24,761 bases of DNA from an uncultured Thermomicrobia bacterium. Lineage in GTDB: Bacteria > Chloroflexota > Chloroflexia > Thermomicrobiales > JALYUS01. Below the pieces are notes generated by a model, which had not been told where the DNA came from, searched no databases, and worked only from the letters and a program-made list of their open reading frames with translations. A program made the translations under genes and the position numbers. The DNA lies in NCBI GenBank assembly GCA_937968015.1, contig CALBSO010000052.1, positions 1-24,761 on the forward strand, given 5' to 3'. Positions 7,566-14,662 of the stretch are shown piece by piece. Positions within the stretch are counted from its first letter, which is position 1. The number at the start of each line of letters is the position of its first letter.

Positions 7566-8666
7566 ATGCGTTCGTACGTCCATCATAGTCCAGCCACCCG
7601 CTCAATGAATTCTCGGCGCATCGCGTCTCGTTCCCTTCCCTCATCCTCCCCCACGCATATTCCTACGCGAACACGCGCGGAACACGCGGAGATTGCTCGC
7701 GCCTCCGCTGCCTGGGAGCATGAGGTCGCGCGCGGCCTCCAGGCATTCGTCGGCCAGACGATCCCGCTCACCGCGCATGAGAGCATGATGGTGACGCATG
7801 TGTTGAACCTCGCGGAGGACGAGACCTTCGCGGGATGGTACAACTGGCGTGGCGTCACCAACCCGGACATGGTCCTGCTCGGCGTGCTGGACGGTGGGCC
7901 GGATACCGGCGCGATCGCCGCGATCGCCGTGGATGCCAAACTCTCGGCGCGTTCGACCAAGACGCAAGTACTGACCGAGACCCTCACGCAACTGCTCGAA
8001 CCCTTCCAGCCGCTCACCAATCTCGTGGACGCGCTGCTCGGCACGGGCGCGAGCGAGCGACTCGTCCTGCGCAACGGGTTCCACGTCGTGCGTGGCGTCG
8101 CGACGACGATCGGCACGGCGGCGAAATCCACGCGGGCGCTCCTCGATCCGGAGTTTGCTGCCGAGCTCGCGGCGACCCGGCCGGTGACACTGCGCCCCCG
8201 GCATCACCGGGCCCGTCCGGACCCGGCAATCGCCGCTCCATCCGCATCGCCGCGAGCGGCGGTGTCCGCGCCGGTCAAGCCTGCTTCCGCACCGGCAGCA
8301 CATCACGCGGCGCTCTTCGCGGAGACGGTCTGGTCTCTCGACCGTCTCTGCGTTGCGGGGGTTGAAATGCCGGAGCCGAAAGGTGTTTACCGCATGGACG
8401 ACATCCTGGCCCTCGATGATCGGGAGGGCGCTCCCGCCGAGATCGTCATCCTCGGTACGCACGGGAGCGAGCGCATCGCGCAGGCCGTTGTCCTCGGCGC
8501 GAAGTGTGCACTGCCAGGCAGCGATACGGTACGGACGTACCTCGCGGATTTCGCGGCGCCGATTGGCGGCACATTCCGCGTTGCGCCCGCCTTCCGGGTG
8601 ATCGCCGGCAAGAACGATACGCTGCCCGTCCTCGGAACCCGGCGCACCGTCGTCCTCCCGACGTAA
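7566..8666 (+). CDS. Uncharacterised protein with a PD-(D/E)xK nuclease-like signature
   Basis: A 366-residue protein that I do not recognise as a named family. Residues about 36-150 carry an arrangement typical of the PD-(D/E)xK nuclease core: acidic residues E84/E86 in a helix-like stretch, P100-D101 leading a hydrophobic strand, then I-A-V-D123-A-K125 at the end of a second strand, followed by a helix with Q134 and a repeated leucine pattern. A Pro/Ala/His-rich linker (about 200-250) joins a second globular-looking part (about 255-366) without a motif I can name. The first 35 residues are Arg/Ser-rich and may not be translated; a start at 7605 (M14) is also possible, and neither start has a convincing Shine-Dalgarno. 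Neighbours are metabolic hydrolases, not restriction or defence genes. The CDS is well supported; the nuclease fold is inference. Confidence 0.78.
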   Translation: MRSYVHHSPATRSMNSRRIASRSLPSSSPTHIPTRTRAEHAEIARASAAWEHEVARGLQAFVGQTIPLTAHESMMVTHVLNLAEDETFAGWYNWRGVTNPDMVLLGVLDGGPDTGAIAAIAVDAKLSARSTKTQVLTETLTQLLEPFQPLTNLVDALLGTGASERLVLRNGFHVVRGVATTIGTAAKSTRALLDPEFAAELAATRPVTLRPRHHRARPDPAIAAPSASPRAAVSAPVKPASAPAAHHAALFAETVWSLDRLCVAGVEMPEPKGVYRMDDILALDDREGAPAEIVILGTHGSERIAQAVVLGAKCALPGSDTVRTYLADFAAPIGGTFRVAPAFRVIAGKNDTLPVLGTRRTVVLPT

Positions 8667-8731
8667 CAACGCAGCGGCTTCACGACACGACACCGATTGC
8701 CCGGATCCACGAGCCTCAAGGAGTGGCACGC

Positions 8732-9766
8732 ATGCAGCCCGCGAGCGCGGTAGATGACGACGATCTCATTGCTCACGCGGCGGCCCTCCACCGCACAAGT
8801 GTGGTCATTGACGCACATTCCGACATACTGATGGGGCTTACGGACGGCACCGCCGGTTGGGATGATGCCGCACCGGTTGATGAAACCGATAACGGTTGTG
8901 ATGGTCAAGTCTCGTTGGGATTGCTGCGCGCGGGCGGCGTCACCGCGCAAGTCTTCGCGCTCTTCACCGCGCCGTTCGATGTGCATTACCGCGTGCTCCG
9001 CCCTGAATATGCGGGCGCCACGTTGCCCCGCGCTCTCGCGATGACCGCCGTCTTCCACGAGGCGCTGCACAGCCACCGCGAGCGATTCCGGCTCGTCACA
9101 ACAGCGGCGGACATCGGGCGCGCAAAGGCGGATGGAGTAACGGCGGGCATCCTCGCCTTCGAGGGGCTTGACCCGATTGGCCACGATCTCCGGCTCCTGC
9201 GCCTCTTCCGCGCGCTCGGCGTGACGATTGCGACACTGACCTGGAGCAACCGCAATCCGTTCGCGGACGGTTCCTCGACCGCCGCGCATCCGGGCGGGTT
9301 GACACGGCTCGGTGAGGAAGCAATCGCGGAACTCGAACGGCTGCGGATCCTCATTGATCTCGCTCATCTCGGCCCGACCGCGACGGCGGAAGTCCTCGAA
9401 CGTGCGACGCGGCCGCTCTTCCTCTCCCATACGCGCCTGATGGATGATCAGGGGCGCGGCGCGAGTGATGCCACGCTCCGGAAAATTGGTGCAATGGGCG
9501 GCGTCGCATGCGCGATTTTCTATCGCATTCCGACAGTCGCCGCGCTCGCCGACCTCCTCGAACAACTGATGGAGCGATGCGGGCCGGAGGGCGTCGGCCT
9601 CGGCGCGGATTTCTATGGCACGCGCCACGCGCCCGCCGAAGTGCGCACGGTCGCTGACTTTCCGCGCATCACCGAGGAACTGCTGCGCCGCGGGCACAGC
9701 GACGACATCGTGCGTGGTATCCTCGGCGAGAATATCTTGCGGCTCTACGAGCACGTCGTCGGGTAG
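8732..9766 (+). CDS. Membrane dipeptidase-like protein (M19 family)
   Basis: A 344-residue dizinc dipeptidase of the M19 (renal dipeptidase) family, which hydrolyses dipeptides, often with a D-residue at the C-terminal side. Expected metal ligands are all visible: H29 and D31 in D-A-H-S-D, E144 in F-E-G-L-D-P, H212 in D-L-A-H-L-G and H233 in L-S-H-T. The catalytic or structural D293 lies in G-A-D-F-Y-G. There is no N-terminal signal peptide or lipobox, so a cytosolic location is likely despite the family name. The ATG at 8732 has AAGGAG 8 bases upstream; a much longer open frame starting at 8504 overlaps the previous gene and is rejected. The gene follows the PD-(D/E)xK-like gene by 65 bases on the same strand. 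Confidence 0.92.
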   Translation: MQPASAVDDDDLIAHAAALHRTSVVIDAHSDILMGLTDGTAGWDDAAPVDETDNGCDGQVSLGLLRAGGVTAQVFALFTAPFDVHYRVLRPEYAGATLPRALAMTAVFHEALHSHRERFRLVTTAADIGRAKADGVTAGILAFEGLDPIGHDLRLLRLFRALGVTIATLTWSNRNPFADGSSTAAHPGGLTRLGEEAIAELERLRILIDLAHLGPTATAEVLERATRPLFLSHTRLMDDQGRGASDATLRKIGAMGGVACAIFYRIPTVAALADLLEQLMERCGPEGVGLGADFYGTRHAPAEVRTVADFPRITEELLRRGHSDDIVRGILGENILRLYEHVVG

Positions 9767-9820
9767 TCGGAATCGAAATCAGGTAGCCGCACCGCGCATC
9801 AGCGGAAAGGAAGCGATCAG

Positions 9821-10696
9821 ATGGCAAATCGCAAGGTGCTCGTTACGGGCGCGACGGGGTATATCGCGAGTCGGCTGTTGCCGGGATTACCGGGACGCTA
9901 TGACCTGACATTGATAGACGTACGCCCGACGCGCGGCGACGGCACACCCGTTGAGGGAGTGCAGACCGCCAATCTGCTTGAAGACGACCCCGACACGCTC
10001 CGCCCGTTCTTCCGCGGCCAGGACGCCATCGTCCATCTCGCCTTCAATCGGTCACCGGACGCCGCGATGTCGGGCGCGCAACGCGCCACGCGGCTGACCC
10101 CCGGCTCGGCGTACGAGGCGGAACGCGCGAACGTGGATATGGCGTACCGCGTCTTCCAACTGGCGCTGGAGGAGAATGTCCGGCGGGTCGTCGTGGCCTC
10201 CTCGAACCACGCGGCGGATTGGTATGAGCATCTGATCCATGCCGGGAAAATGGACATGGTCACGCCCGACACCTTCCCGAAGAGTGACAACTGGTACGGC
10301 TGGGCGAAGGCCAGTTACGAACATCTCGGCTTCGTCTTCGCGACCGGCACGCTCGGGCGGAAAGTCGAGAATGTCCACCTGCGAATCGGCGCGCCGCGCG
10401 AGATCAATGCCGACCAGTTCACGGACGACCCAAAGGGATATAAGCGCGACCTCGGTGCGTACCTGAGCGCCCGCGATCTCCAGCAACTGACGATCAAGTC
10501 CATCGAAACCGAACACATCGAAGACATGCACGGCATTCCGTGGCAGGTCTTCTACGGCATCTCCGGCAACACGCGCGCCTTCTGGAGCCTCGTCAATGCC
10601 CGCCGGGTGATTGGCTACGCGCCGGAGGACGACAGCGAAGTGCTGTTCGCAGCAGACATTCAGCGCCTCCTGCACGACAATCCCGGCAGGACGTAG
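9821..10696 (+). CDS. NAD-dependent epimerase/dehydratase-type SDR (uronate dehydrogenase-like)
   Basis: A 291-residue extended short-chain dehydrogenase/reductase. Residues 5-20 form the Rossmann start, with G10-A-T-G13-Y-I-A16: the third glycine of GxxGxxG is alanine. The catalytic set is S127/S128 in V-A-S-S-N-H, and Y159-G-W-A-K163. The S-S-N-H-A block and overall length resemble uronate dehydrogenases, which oxidise hexuronates to aldarolactones, but other sugar-nucleotide or sugar dehydrogenase roles fit as well. GGAAAGGAAG lies just upstream of the ATG. The gene is 54 bases after the dipeptidase, in the same direction. Its stop at 10694-10696 is one base from the stop of the convergent NUDIX gene. 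Confidence 0.88.
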   Translation: MANRKVLVTGATGYIASRLLPGLPGRYDLTLIDVRPTRGDGTPVEGVQTANLLEDDPDTLRPFFRGQDAIVHLAFNRSPDAAMSGAQRATRLTPGSAYEAERANVDMAYRVFQLALEENVRRVVVASSNHAADWYEHLIHAGKMDMVTPDTFPKSDNWYGWAKASYEHLGFVFATGTLGRKVENVHLRIGAPREINADQFTDDPKGYKRDLGAYLSARDLQQLTIKSIETEHIEDMHGIPWQVFYGISGNTRAFWSLVNARRVIGYAPEDDSEVLFAADIQRLLHDNPGRT

Positions 10697-10697
10697 T

Positions 10698-11264
10698 TCA
10701 AACCGTTCCCGGATGCCTGTCGAGATAGTGTTGCGCCATGAAGAGGGCGGCGATGCTCTTGGCATCGTGCAGATCACCCCGCGCGATACCAGCGGGCGCG
10801 TCGGCGAGGGCGAGGTGTTCGAGCGTGATGCCCTCATCATCTTCGGGCGTCGCATTCCCGGCGTGCAGGCCGACCGCGAGATAGGCATGAATCTCTTCCG
10901 TGCAGAAGCCGGGCGCCGTAAAGAACGCGCCGAGCGGAATGATCCGCGCGGCGGTGTATCCCGTCTCCTCAGTCAGTTCGCGCGCTGCCGTCCGTTCCGG
11001 TGATTCATTCGGCTCGCGCGTCCCCGCCGGCAGTTCGAGGAGCATCTTCCCGACCGCGTGCCGCCATTGCCGCACGAGTACGACCCGCCCATCGTCGAGC
11101 AGCGGTACGAGGACAATCGCGCCGGGGTGGACAACGACCTCGCGCCCGGTTTCGCGGCCCGATGCGAGACGAACGGTGTCCACGCGGACGGTGAGCAGTT
11201 TCCCCCGATGCACGGTTTCGCTGCGCACCAGCATATCCGGCGAGGAGGTGTCCGCGTCGGTCAT
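10698..11264 (-). CDS. NUDIX hydrolase (ADP-ribose pyrophosphatase-like)
   Basis: A 188-residue NUDIX enzyme. Residues 81-103 match the full NUDIX box Gx5Ex7REUxEExGU (G81, E87, R95-E96, E99-E100, G102), which binds the Mg2+ used to split nucleoside-diphosphate-X substrates. The preceding V-R-Q-W-R (64-68) and E-L-P-A-G (77-81) are typical of ADP-sugar pyrophosphatases (NudF-like). The downstream F-F-T-A-P-G-F-C-T-E-E block, with its acidic residues, also fits that group. The ATG at 11264 is chosen because GGAAAGG lies 7 bases upstream; an in-frame TTG two codons earlier is less likely. The gene starts 29 bases beyond the 3' end of tRNA-Cys on the same strand and could be co-transcribed with it. 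Confidence 0.92.
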   Translation of the reverse strand: MTDADTSSPDMLVRSETVHRGKLLTVRVDTVRLASGRETGREVVVHPGAIVLVPLLDDGRVVLVRQWRHAVGKMLLELPAGTREPNESPERTAARELTEETGYTAARIIPLGAFFTAPGFCTEEIHAYLAVGLHAGNATPEDDEGITLEHLALADAPAGIARGDLHDAKSIAALFMAQHYLDRHPGTV

Positions 11265-11293
11265 GAGCAATCCTTTCCTGTGGGATGGATGAT

Positions 11294-11367
11294 TGGAGGC
11301 GGCGACCGGATTCGAACCGGTGATCAGGGTTTTGCAGACCCATGCCTTGCCACTTGGCTACGCCGCC
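11294..11367 (-). tRNA. tRNA-Cys(GCA)
   Basis: Read on the minus strand, this folds as a complete cloverleaf. The acceptor stem GGCGGCG (11361-11367) pairs with CGCCGCC, followed by discriminator T and an encoded CCA (11294-11296). The T-arm has GGTTCGAATCC, and the anticodon loop CTGCAAA gives anticodon GCA (Cys). Discriminator U73 is the expected cysteine identity base. The anticodon stem has one U-U mismatch at its outer end. The 71-base body is typical for bacterial tRNA-Cys. Confidence 0.95.
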
Positions 11368-11412
11368 GTCGCGTTGTACGGGCACGCGAATGCATACCCG
11401 AAATCGCACGTA

Positions 11413-11441
11413 AGCGTAGCAGGTAATTTCCTATGCGGCAA
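11413..11441 (-). promoter_or_regulatory. Probable promoter of tRNA-Cys
   Basis: On the minus strand, TTGCCG (11436-11441) and TACGCT (11413-11418) are 17 bases apart. The predicted start near 11406 would leave a 5' leader of about 40 bases for RNase P removal. The -10 box is identical to that of the mtnP operon. Confidence 0.5.
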
Positions 11442-11459
11442 GCCGATTGTCGAAGCAAA

Positions 11460-11609
11460 TCAGCGACGAAAACTGCCGCGGCGCCGGGGGGTAACTGACA
11501 CGCGCGCGCGATCGGCAGCGGCGGCGCCCGCGACCAGTGCGGCAAAGAGCATCGCCAATAACGCGATGACCAGAGAGAGGAGCATACCCGTCGCTTGAAG
11601 CACTTCCAT
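11460..11609 (-). CDS. 49-residue single-pass membrane miniprotein
   Basis: A short open frame encodes 49 residues. After M-E-V-L-Q-A-T-G there is one long hydrophobic helix (about residues 9-31, rich in Leu, Ala and Val), then D33-R-A-R and a strongly basic tail ending R-R-R-G-S-F-R-R. The orientation is probably N-out/C-in by the positive-inside rule. The ATG at 11609 has a perfect GGAGG 7 bases upstream (positions 11617-11621 on the minus strand), which is the main reason to accept so short a gene; the frame also extends upstream without that support. It lies between the methyltransferase (167 bases upstream) and tRNA-Cys, both on the same strand. I do not recognise the family. Function is unknown; a small membrane regulator or accessory subunit is conceivable. 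Confidence 0.65.
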   Translation of the reverse strand: MEVLQATGMLLSLVIALLAMLFAALVAGAAAADRARVSVTPRRRGSFRR

Positions 11610-11715
11610 CTGAATTCCTCCGTCAACCGATACCCATTCGCAATTCGCGTACCGAGGACCATTCCCGCTATTGCCATGGATCATCGTTGATGGACGTGAC
11701 AAGGGACGGCGCACT

Positions 11716-11744
11716 CTGATACGTCTTTCTTGCAGATTTGTCAC
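11716..11744 (-). promoter_or_regulatory. Possible promoter for the 49-residue membrane protein
   Basis: On the minus strand, GTGACA (11739-11744, five of six to the -35 consensus) and TATCAG (11716-11721) are separated by 17 bases, in the gap after the methyltransferase. The -10 box lacks the final T, so this is a weak call. The leader would be about 100 bases. Confidence 0.28.
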
Positions 11745-11776
11745 TCTGTGCGTTGGACAACTGACTGTCCGCGTCG

Positions 11777-12313
11777 CTATTCGCTCACTGCTGAGTAAAT
11801 CGCGCCAAGGAAACGGCTGGGTAGGGTGGTGAGCAGCCGCGTCGTGTTGAAACCGGCTGAACGGGCGAGCGCAGCCCATATCGGATACGAGAGCGGATAG
11901 GGCACCCACCGATTGCCGCGATCGGTGTCGTACTCGATGAGGATAAGCCGGCCACCGGGCCGCAGGCTCGCCCGGAGACGCCGCACGACCGGCGACTTCT
12001 CCGGCACGAAATGCAGCGCATTCGCGATGACAATGCCGTCGAGCGCGGGGAGGTCGAGCGGTTGGGTGAAGTCAGCGTGGTGGTACTGAACCAGTGTCGC
12101 CGGGAAGCGCGCACGGAACGCGCGCGCTTGCTCGGTCAGCGCGCCCCGGTCCCGGTCCACGGAATAGATCACACCCTTCTTTCCGAGAAGTTCCGCAAGC
12201 GCCAGGATGAAGGCGCCGCCGCCCGATCCCAGGTCTGCCCACACGGCATGCTCCTGAGCAGTAGTCTCTCCCACCCCTTCGCGGAGCAGTGCGACATGGT
12301 CGCGGTGATTCAT
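11777..12313 (-). CDS. Class I SAM-dependent methyltransferase
   Basis: A 178-residue Rossmann-fold methyltransferase. Motif I is A-D-L-G-S-G-G-G-A (26-34), which binds the SAM methionine part. V-D-R-D follows at about residue 54 as the acidic residue contacting the ribose, and motif IV/V lies near I-V-I-A-N-A-L-H-F-V, with motif VI at L-R-P-G-G-R-L-I-L-I-E. The layout resembles UbiE/Methyltransf_11-type enzymes; the acceptor substrate is unknown. The ATG at 12313 is preferred to upstream in-frame ATGs (12346, 12394) because GGGAAGGG ends five bases before it and because the longer frame would run through the divergent comEA promoter. It is transcribed away from comEA-comEC. Confidence 0.88.
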   Translation of the reverse strand: MNHRDHVALLREGVGETTAQEHAVWADLGSGGGAFILALAELLGKKGVIYSVDRDRGALTEQARAFRARFPATLVQYHHADFTQPLDLPALDGIVIANALHFVPEKSPVVRRLRASLRPGGRLILIEYDTDRGNRWVPYPLSYPIWAALARSAGFNTTRLLTTLPSRFLGAIYSAVSE

Positions 12314-12334
12314 TCGATCCCTTCCCGCCTCCGT

Positions 12335-12364
12335 TTGACAGATCATGCCATCGCTTTCTACACT
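12335..12364 (+). promoter_or_regulatory. Promoter of comEA-comEC
   Basis: A perfect TTGACA (12335-12340) is followed after 18 bases by TACACT (12359-12364). The predicted start is near 12371, about 40 bases before the GTG of comEA. It is one of the two perfect -35 boxes in the window. Confidence 0.65.
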
Positions 12365-12371
12365 CTCGCAA
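12342..12371 (-). promoter_or_regulatory. Possible overlapping promoter of the methyltransferase gene
   Basis: On the minus strand, TTGCGA (12366-12371) and CATGAT (12342-12347) are 18 bases apart. This lies directly on top of the comEA promoter in the opposite direction, so the two could not be used at once. The -10 match is only moderate. Confidence 0.3.
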
Positions 12372-12409
12372 GCGACGTACCCAAGTGTAATCAAGGCGAG
12401 GTGGCAGCG

Positions 12410-13057
12410 GTGTCAGATGCGAGCAGCAGACGGCGAGGACTGGTCATTAGCGCGATCGCGGCACTGGTCGTCGCGGCGATCTATGTCGTGTTGCGCCAGC
12501 GCAGCGCGCCGGAACTGATCGTCCAGAGCGACGAGGGTTGGCAGCCCGCGGTGCGGGCCGCTGTTGGCGGTGCGGTACTCAATCCGGGGACCTATACATT
12601 GCGTGGCGACGCGCGGCTGAGCGATCTCGTCATGGCCGCAGGCGGCTACACCGAACAAGCCGAACGTGCCGCGCTCAATCCCGCCGCGCGCGTCAGCGAC
12701 GGCATGGAATACATCATTCCCGCCCAGACGGCGCGAGCGGTGGCATCCGCCCCCCGCGCGACGACGGTCGTGAGCACCGCCTCGGCCGCTCGTGATACTG
12801 CGGCGACTCCGTCAGCATCATCGCGCAGAACGCCAACCAAAGGCACGCCACCCGCGACCGGGCTCGTCAATATCAATACCGCGACACTGGCAGAACTGGA
12901 GGCGCTGCCCGCAATCGGCCCGGTGATCGCCCAGCGCATCATTGACGATCGGGCGGCAAATGGGCCGTACAAGCAGATCGAAGACCTCGCCCGCGTCCGT
13001 GGCATCTCCGCGCGTACGGTGGATCAACTTCGTGAACGCATCACCGTCGCTCCGTGA
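12410..13057 (+). CDS. comEA: ComEA-type competence DNA-binding protein
   Basis: A 215-residue membrane-anchored DNA receptor for natural transformation. Order of parts: a short basic N-terminus, one transmembrane helix (about 11-28), an SLBB-type domain (about 47-104, with G-A-V-x-x-P-G-T-Y and L-x-x-A-G-G-Y), a Ser/Thr/Ala/Pro-rich linker (about 105-150), and a C-terminal double helix-hairpin-helix domain. The last starts V-N-I-N-T-A-T (153-159), with P-A-I-G-P at 167-171 and R-G-I-S at 197-200, and binds double-stranded DNA without sequence preference. The start is taken as GTG 12410, with AGGCGAGG 8 bases upstream; another in-frame GTG at 12401 overlaps that site. comEC follows with a 26-base overlap, giving the classical comEA-comEC pair. 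Confidence 0.9.
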   Translation: MSDASSRRRGLVISAIAALVVAAIYVVLRQRSAPELIVQSDEGWQPAVRAAVGGAVLNPGTYTLRGDARLSDLVMAAGGYTEQAERAALNPAARVSDGMEYIIPAQTARAVASAPRATTVVSTASAARDTAATPSASSRRTPTKGTPPATGLVNINTATLAELEALPAIGPVIAQRIIDDRAANGPYKQIEDLARVRGISARTVDQLRERITVAP

Positions 13058-14657
13058 TCCACAATCGCCAACCGCGCATGCGGCTGCCCTCTCTACGCGG
13101 GCGGCAACCGGTCCGGGCGCGCTCCCACCGATTCTGTGGCCGTGTTGCGGTATATTGGTTGCTGGCGCGATCGGGCCAAGCCATCACGACGCGTGGGTAG
13201 TCATCGGCGCCTTTGCGGCAGTCATGGCGCTTCTCGCCATTGTCGCGCGGAGCGCGGGCGCGTGGATCGTCGCGGTCACTTGTATCGCGCTCGCCGTCGG
13301 CCTTTTTCGCACGGGAGATGCACCGCCGCGAACTGTGCAGTGGCCAACCGCGAGTGTCAATGCCGTGCGCGGCATCGTGGATGCATGGCCAAGCCCACAT
13401 GGTGAAACGGTGCAAACACCGATCGCCGTCATCGCCGCCCGGACGGGGAACCGTTGGCAATTCGCCACGGCAACATTGCGCGCGACGCTGCCTACGTATC
13501 CGCCACTCAACCGCGGCGATGTCGTCGTCATTGGCGGCGCCGCGACGATTCGCCGGAATTGGTGGCCGGACGCGGACGGTTCGCTCTACGGCCAGTGGAT
13601 GCGTATCGAGCAGCGTGACGACCCGACGACCCTGACAGACATTCGCCATCGGGCAGTCGCCCGCTTCATCGCCGGGATCGAGCGATATGTGCGATCACCG
13701 GAAGCCGGCCTGACCGCCGGGATGCTGCTGGGCGAAAAGGCCGCCCTCGACACACCAACCCGCGACGCGCTCAACGCGACGGGGACGACGCAGCATGTCG
13801 TCATATCGGGCTGGAACATCTCGATTGTGATTGGCCTGTTTGCCGCGCTGGGCAGGAATCTCTCGATCCGCCGCCGTCGCGTCTGGGCGTTCGCCGCGCT
13901 TGCCACCGTCGTCGTCTACACCTTTGCCGTTGGAGGGGATTTGTCCGTCGTCCGGGCCGCCGTGATGGGCGGTGGGGCACTGATCGCACCGCTCGTCGGG
14001 AGACGTGCGGACCCGCTTGTCTGGCTCTCCATCGCCTGCGCGACGATGGCGCTCATTGACCCGACCGTCACGCATGATTTGTCTTTCCTGCTCTCCGCGG
14101 CCGCAACTTTCGGTGTGCTCGTTGTCGCTCCCCGGCTGGCGGACATGGCGCGGCGTGTCCCGGCGGGTCGTGCCTTCCCCCGCCTCACGGAACTCGGCGC
14201 GGTGGCGATTGCCGCCTACCTGATGACGGAGCCGATCATTCTGCACGCATTCGGCCGCGTCTCGCTCATCAGTCCCATCGTCAACATCATCGTGGAACCG
14301 CTCGTCCCCGTCATCATGGCAATCGGCTTCATCACGGCGCTGCTCAGTTTCGTGCCGATCCCGTTTCTCGGCAATGTCGCCGGACTCTGCACCGCGCTCC
14401 CTGCGTGGTTGTTTCTGAAAATCATCGTCGCGGCCGGCGCGTTGCCATTCAGCGCTGTGCGATTGCCGCAACCGGGCCTCGGCGTCTCGGTTCTCCTCTA
14501 TGCGCTTCCGGCCTGTATCGCCGCCCGTGCATACATCCTCGCCCCGGCGCTCCGTTCGTCGTCCATGTCGCTACGCAAACAGGACGTCGCGCTCTATGGC
14601 ATCGGTTTTCTCGGTACATTGATCGTCGCGATTGGTGTCGCGGCGTGGCTCCGGTAA
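13032..14657 (+). CDS. comEC: ComEC/Rec2 DNA-uptake channel, without metallo-beta-lactamase domain
   Basis: A 541-residue polytopic membrane protein forming the channel for single-stranded DNA import. N-terminal hydrophobic helices (about 34-92) lead into a soluble OB-like part (about 108-195, DUF4131 region). The Competence domain begins at about 226 with L-T-A-G-M-L-L-G, and V-I-S-G-W-N-I-S-I lies at 257-265, followed by about nine membrane segments. The usual I-S-G-x-H position has Asn. The protein ends shortly after its last helix, so the C-terminal metallo-beta-lactamase nuclease domain found in many ComEC proteins (often 700-800 residues) is absent, and the next feature is tRNA-Glu. The start is uncertain: GTG 13032, with GGTGG 9 bases upstream, overlaps the comEA end by 26 bases; the frame is also open further upstream. 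Confidence 0.9.
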   Translation: MNASPSLRDPQSPTAHAAALSTRAATGPGALPPILWPCCGILVAGAIGPSHHDAWVVIGAFAAVMALLAIVARSAGAWIVAVTCIALAVGLFRTGDAPPRTVQWPTASVNAVRGIVDAWPSPHGETVQTPIAVIAARTGNRWQFATATLRATLPTYPPLNRGDVVVIGGAATIRRNWWPDADGSLYGQWMRIEQRDDPTTLTDIRHRAVARFIAGIERYVRSPEAGLTAGMLLGEKAALDTPTRDALNATGTTQHVVISGWNISIVIGLFAALGRNLSIRRRRVWAFAALATVVVYTFAVGGDLSVVRAAVMGGGALIAPLVGRRADPLVWLSIACATMALIDPTVTHDLSFLLSAAATFGVLVVAPRLADMARRVPAGRAFPRLTELGAVAIAAYLMTEPIILHAFGRVSLISPIVNIIVEPLVPVIMAIGFITALLSFVPIPFLGNVAGLCTALPAWLFLKIIVAAGALPFSAVRLPQPGLGVSVLLYALPACIAARAYILAPALRSSSMSLRKQDVALYGIGFLGTLIVAIGVAAWLR

Positions 14658-14662
14658 GCGCG

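Noticed and set aside
6343..8729. Two long minus-strand open frames (6343-7455 and 7641-8729)
   Set aside because: They are shadows of the amidohydrolase and the PD-(D/E)xK-like gene. I checked the second carefully because the plus-strand gene is unrecognised, but the plus product has clear hydrophobic-core patterning and the minus product is Arg-rich and unstructured.
8387..9754. A 455-codon open frame on the minus strand
   Set aside because: Antisense to the dipeptidase gene and the end of the preceding gene, both of which have family motifs or proper start signals. No family resemblance is seen in the antisense product.
7566..9766. A defence island around the PD-(D/E)xK-like protein
   Set aside because: The neighbours are an amidohydrolase, a dipeptidase and an SDR. 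No methylase, helicase, NTPase, reverse transcriptase, toxin-antitoxin pair or integrase is present, so a defence system is not supported.
11324..11677. A 117-codon minus-strand open frame
   Set aside because: It runs into the tRNA-Cys gene and overlaps the better-supported 49-residue gene in another frame. It lacks a ribosome-binding site.
13695..14471. A 258-codon minus-strand open frame
   Set aside because: Antisense to the membrane domain of comEC; the product is almost entirely polar (Arg, Asp, Glu, His), as expected for the complement of hydrophobic codons.
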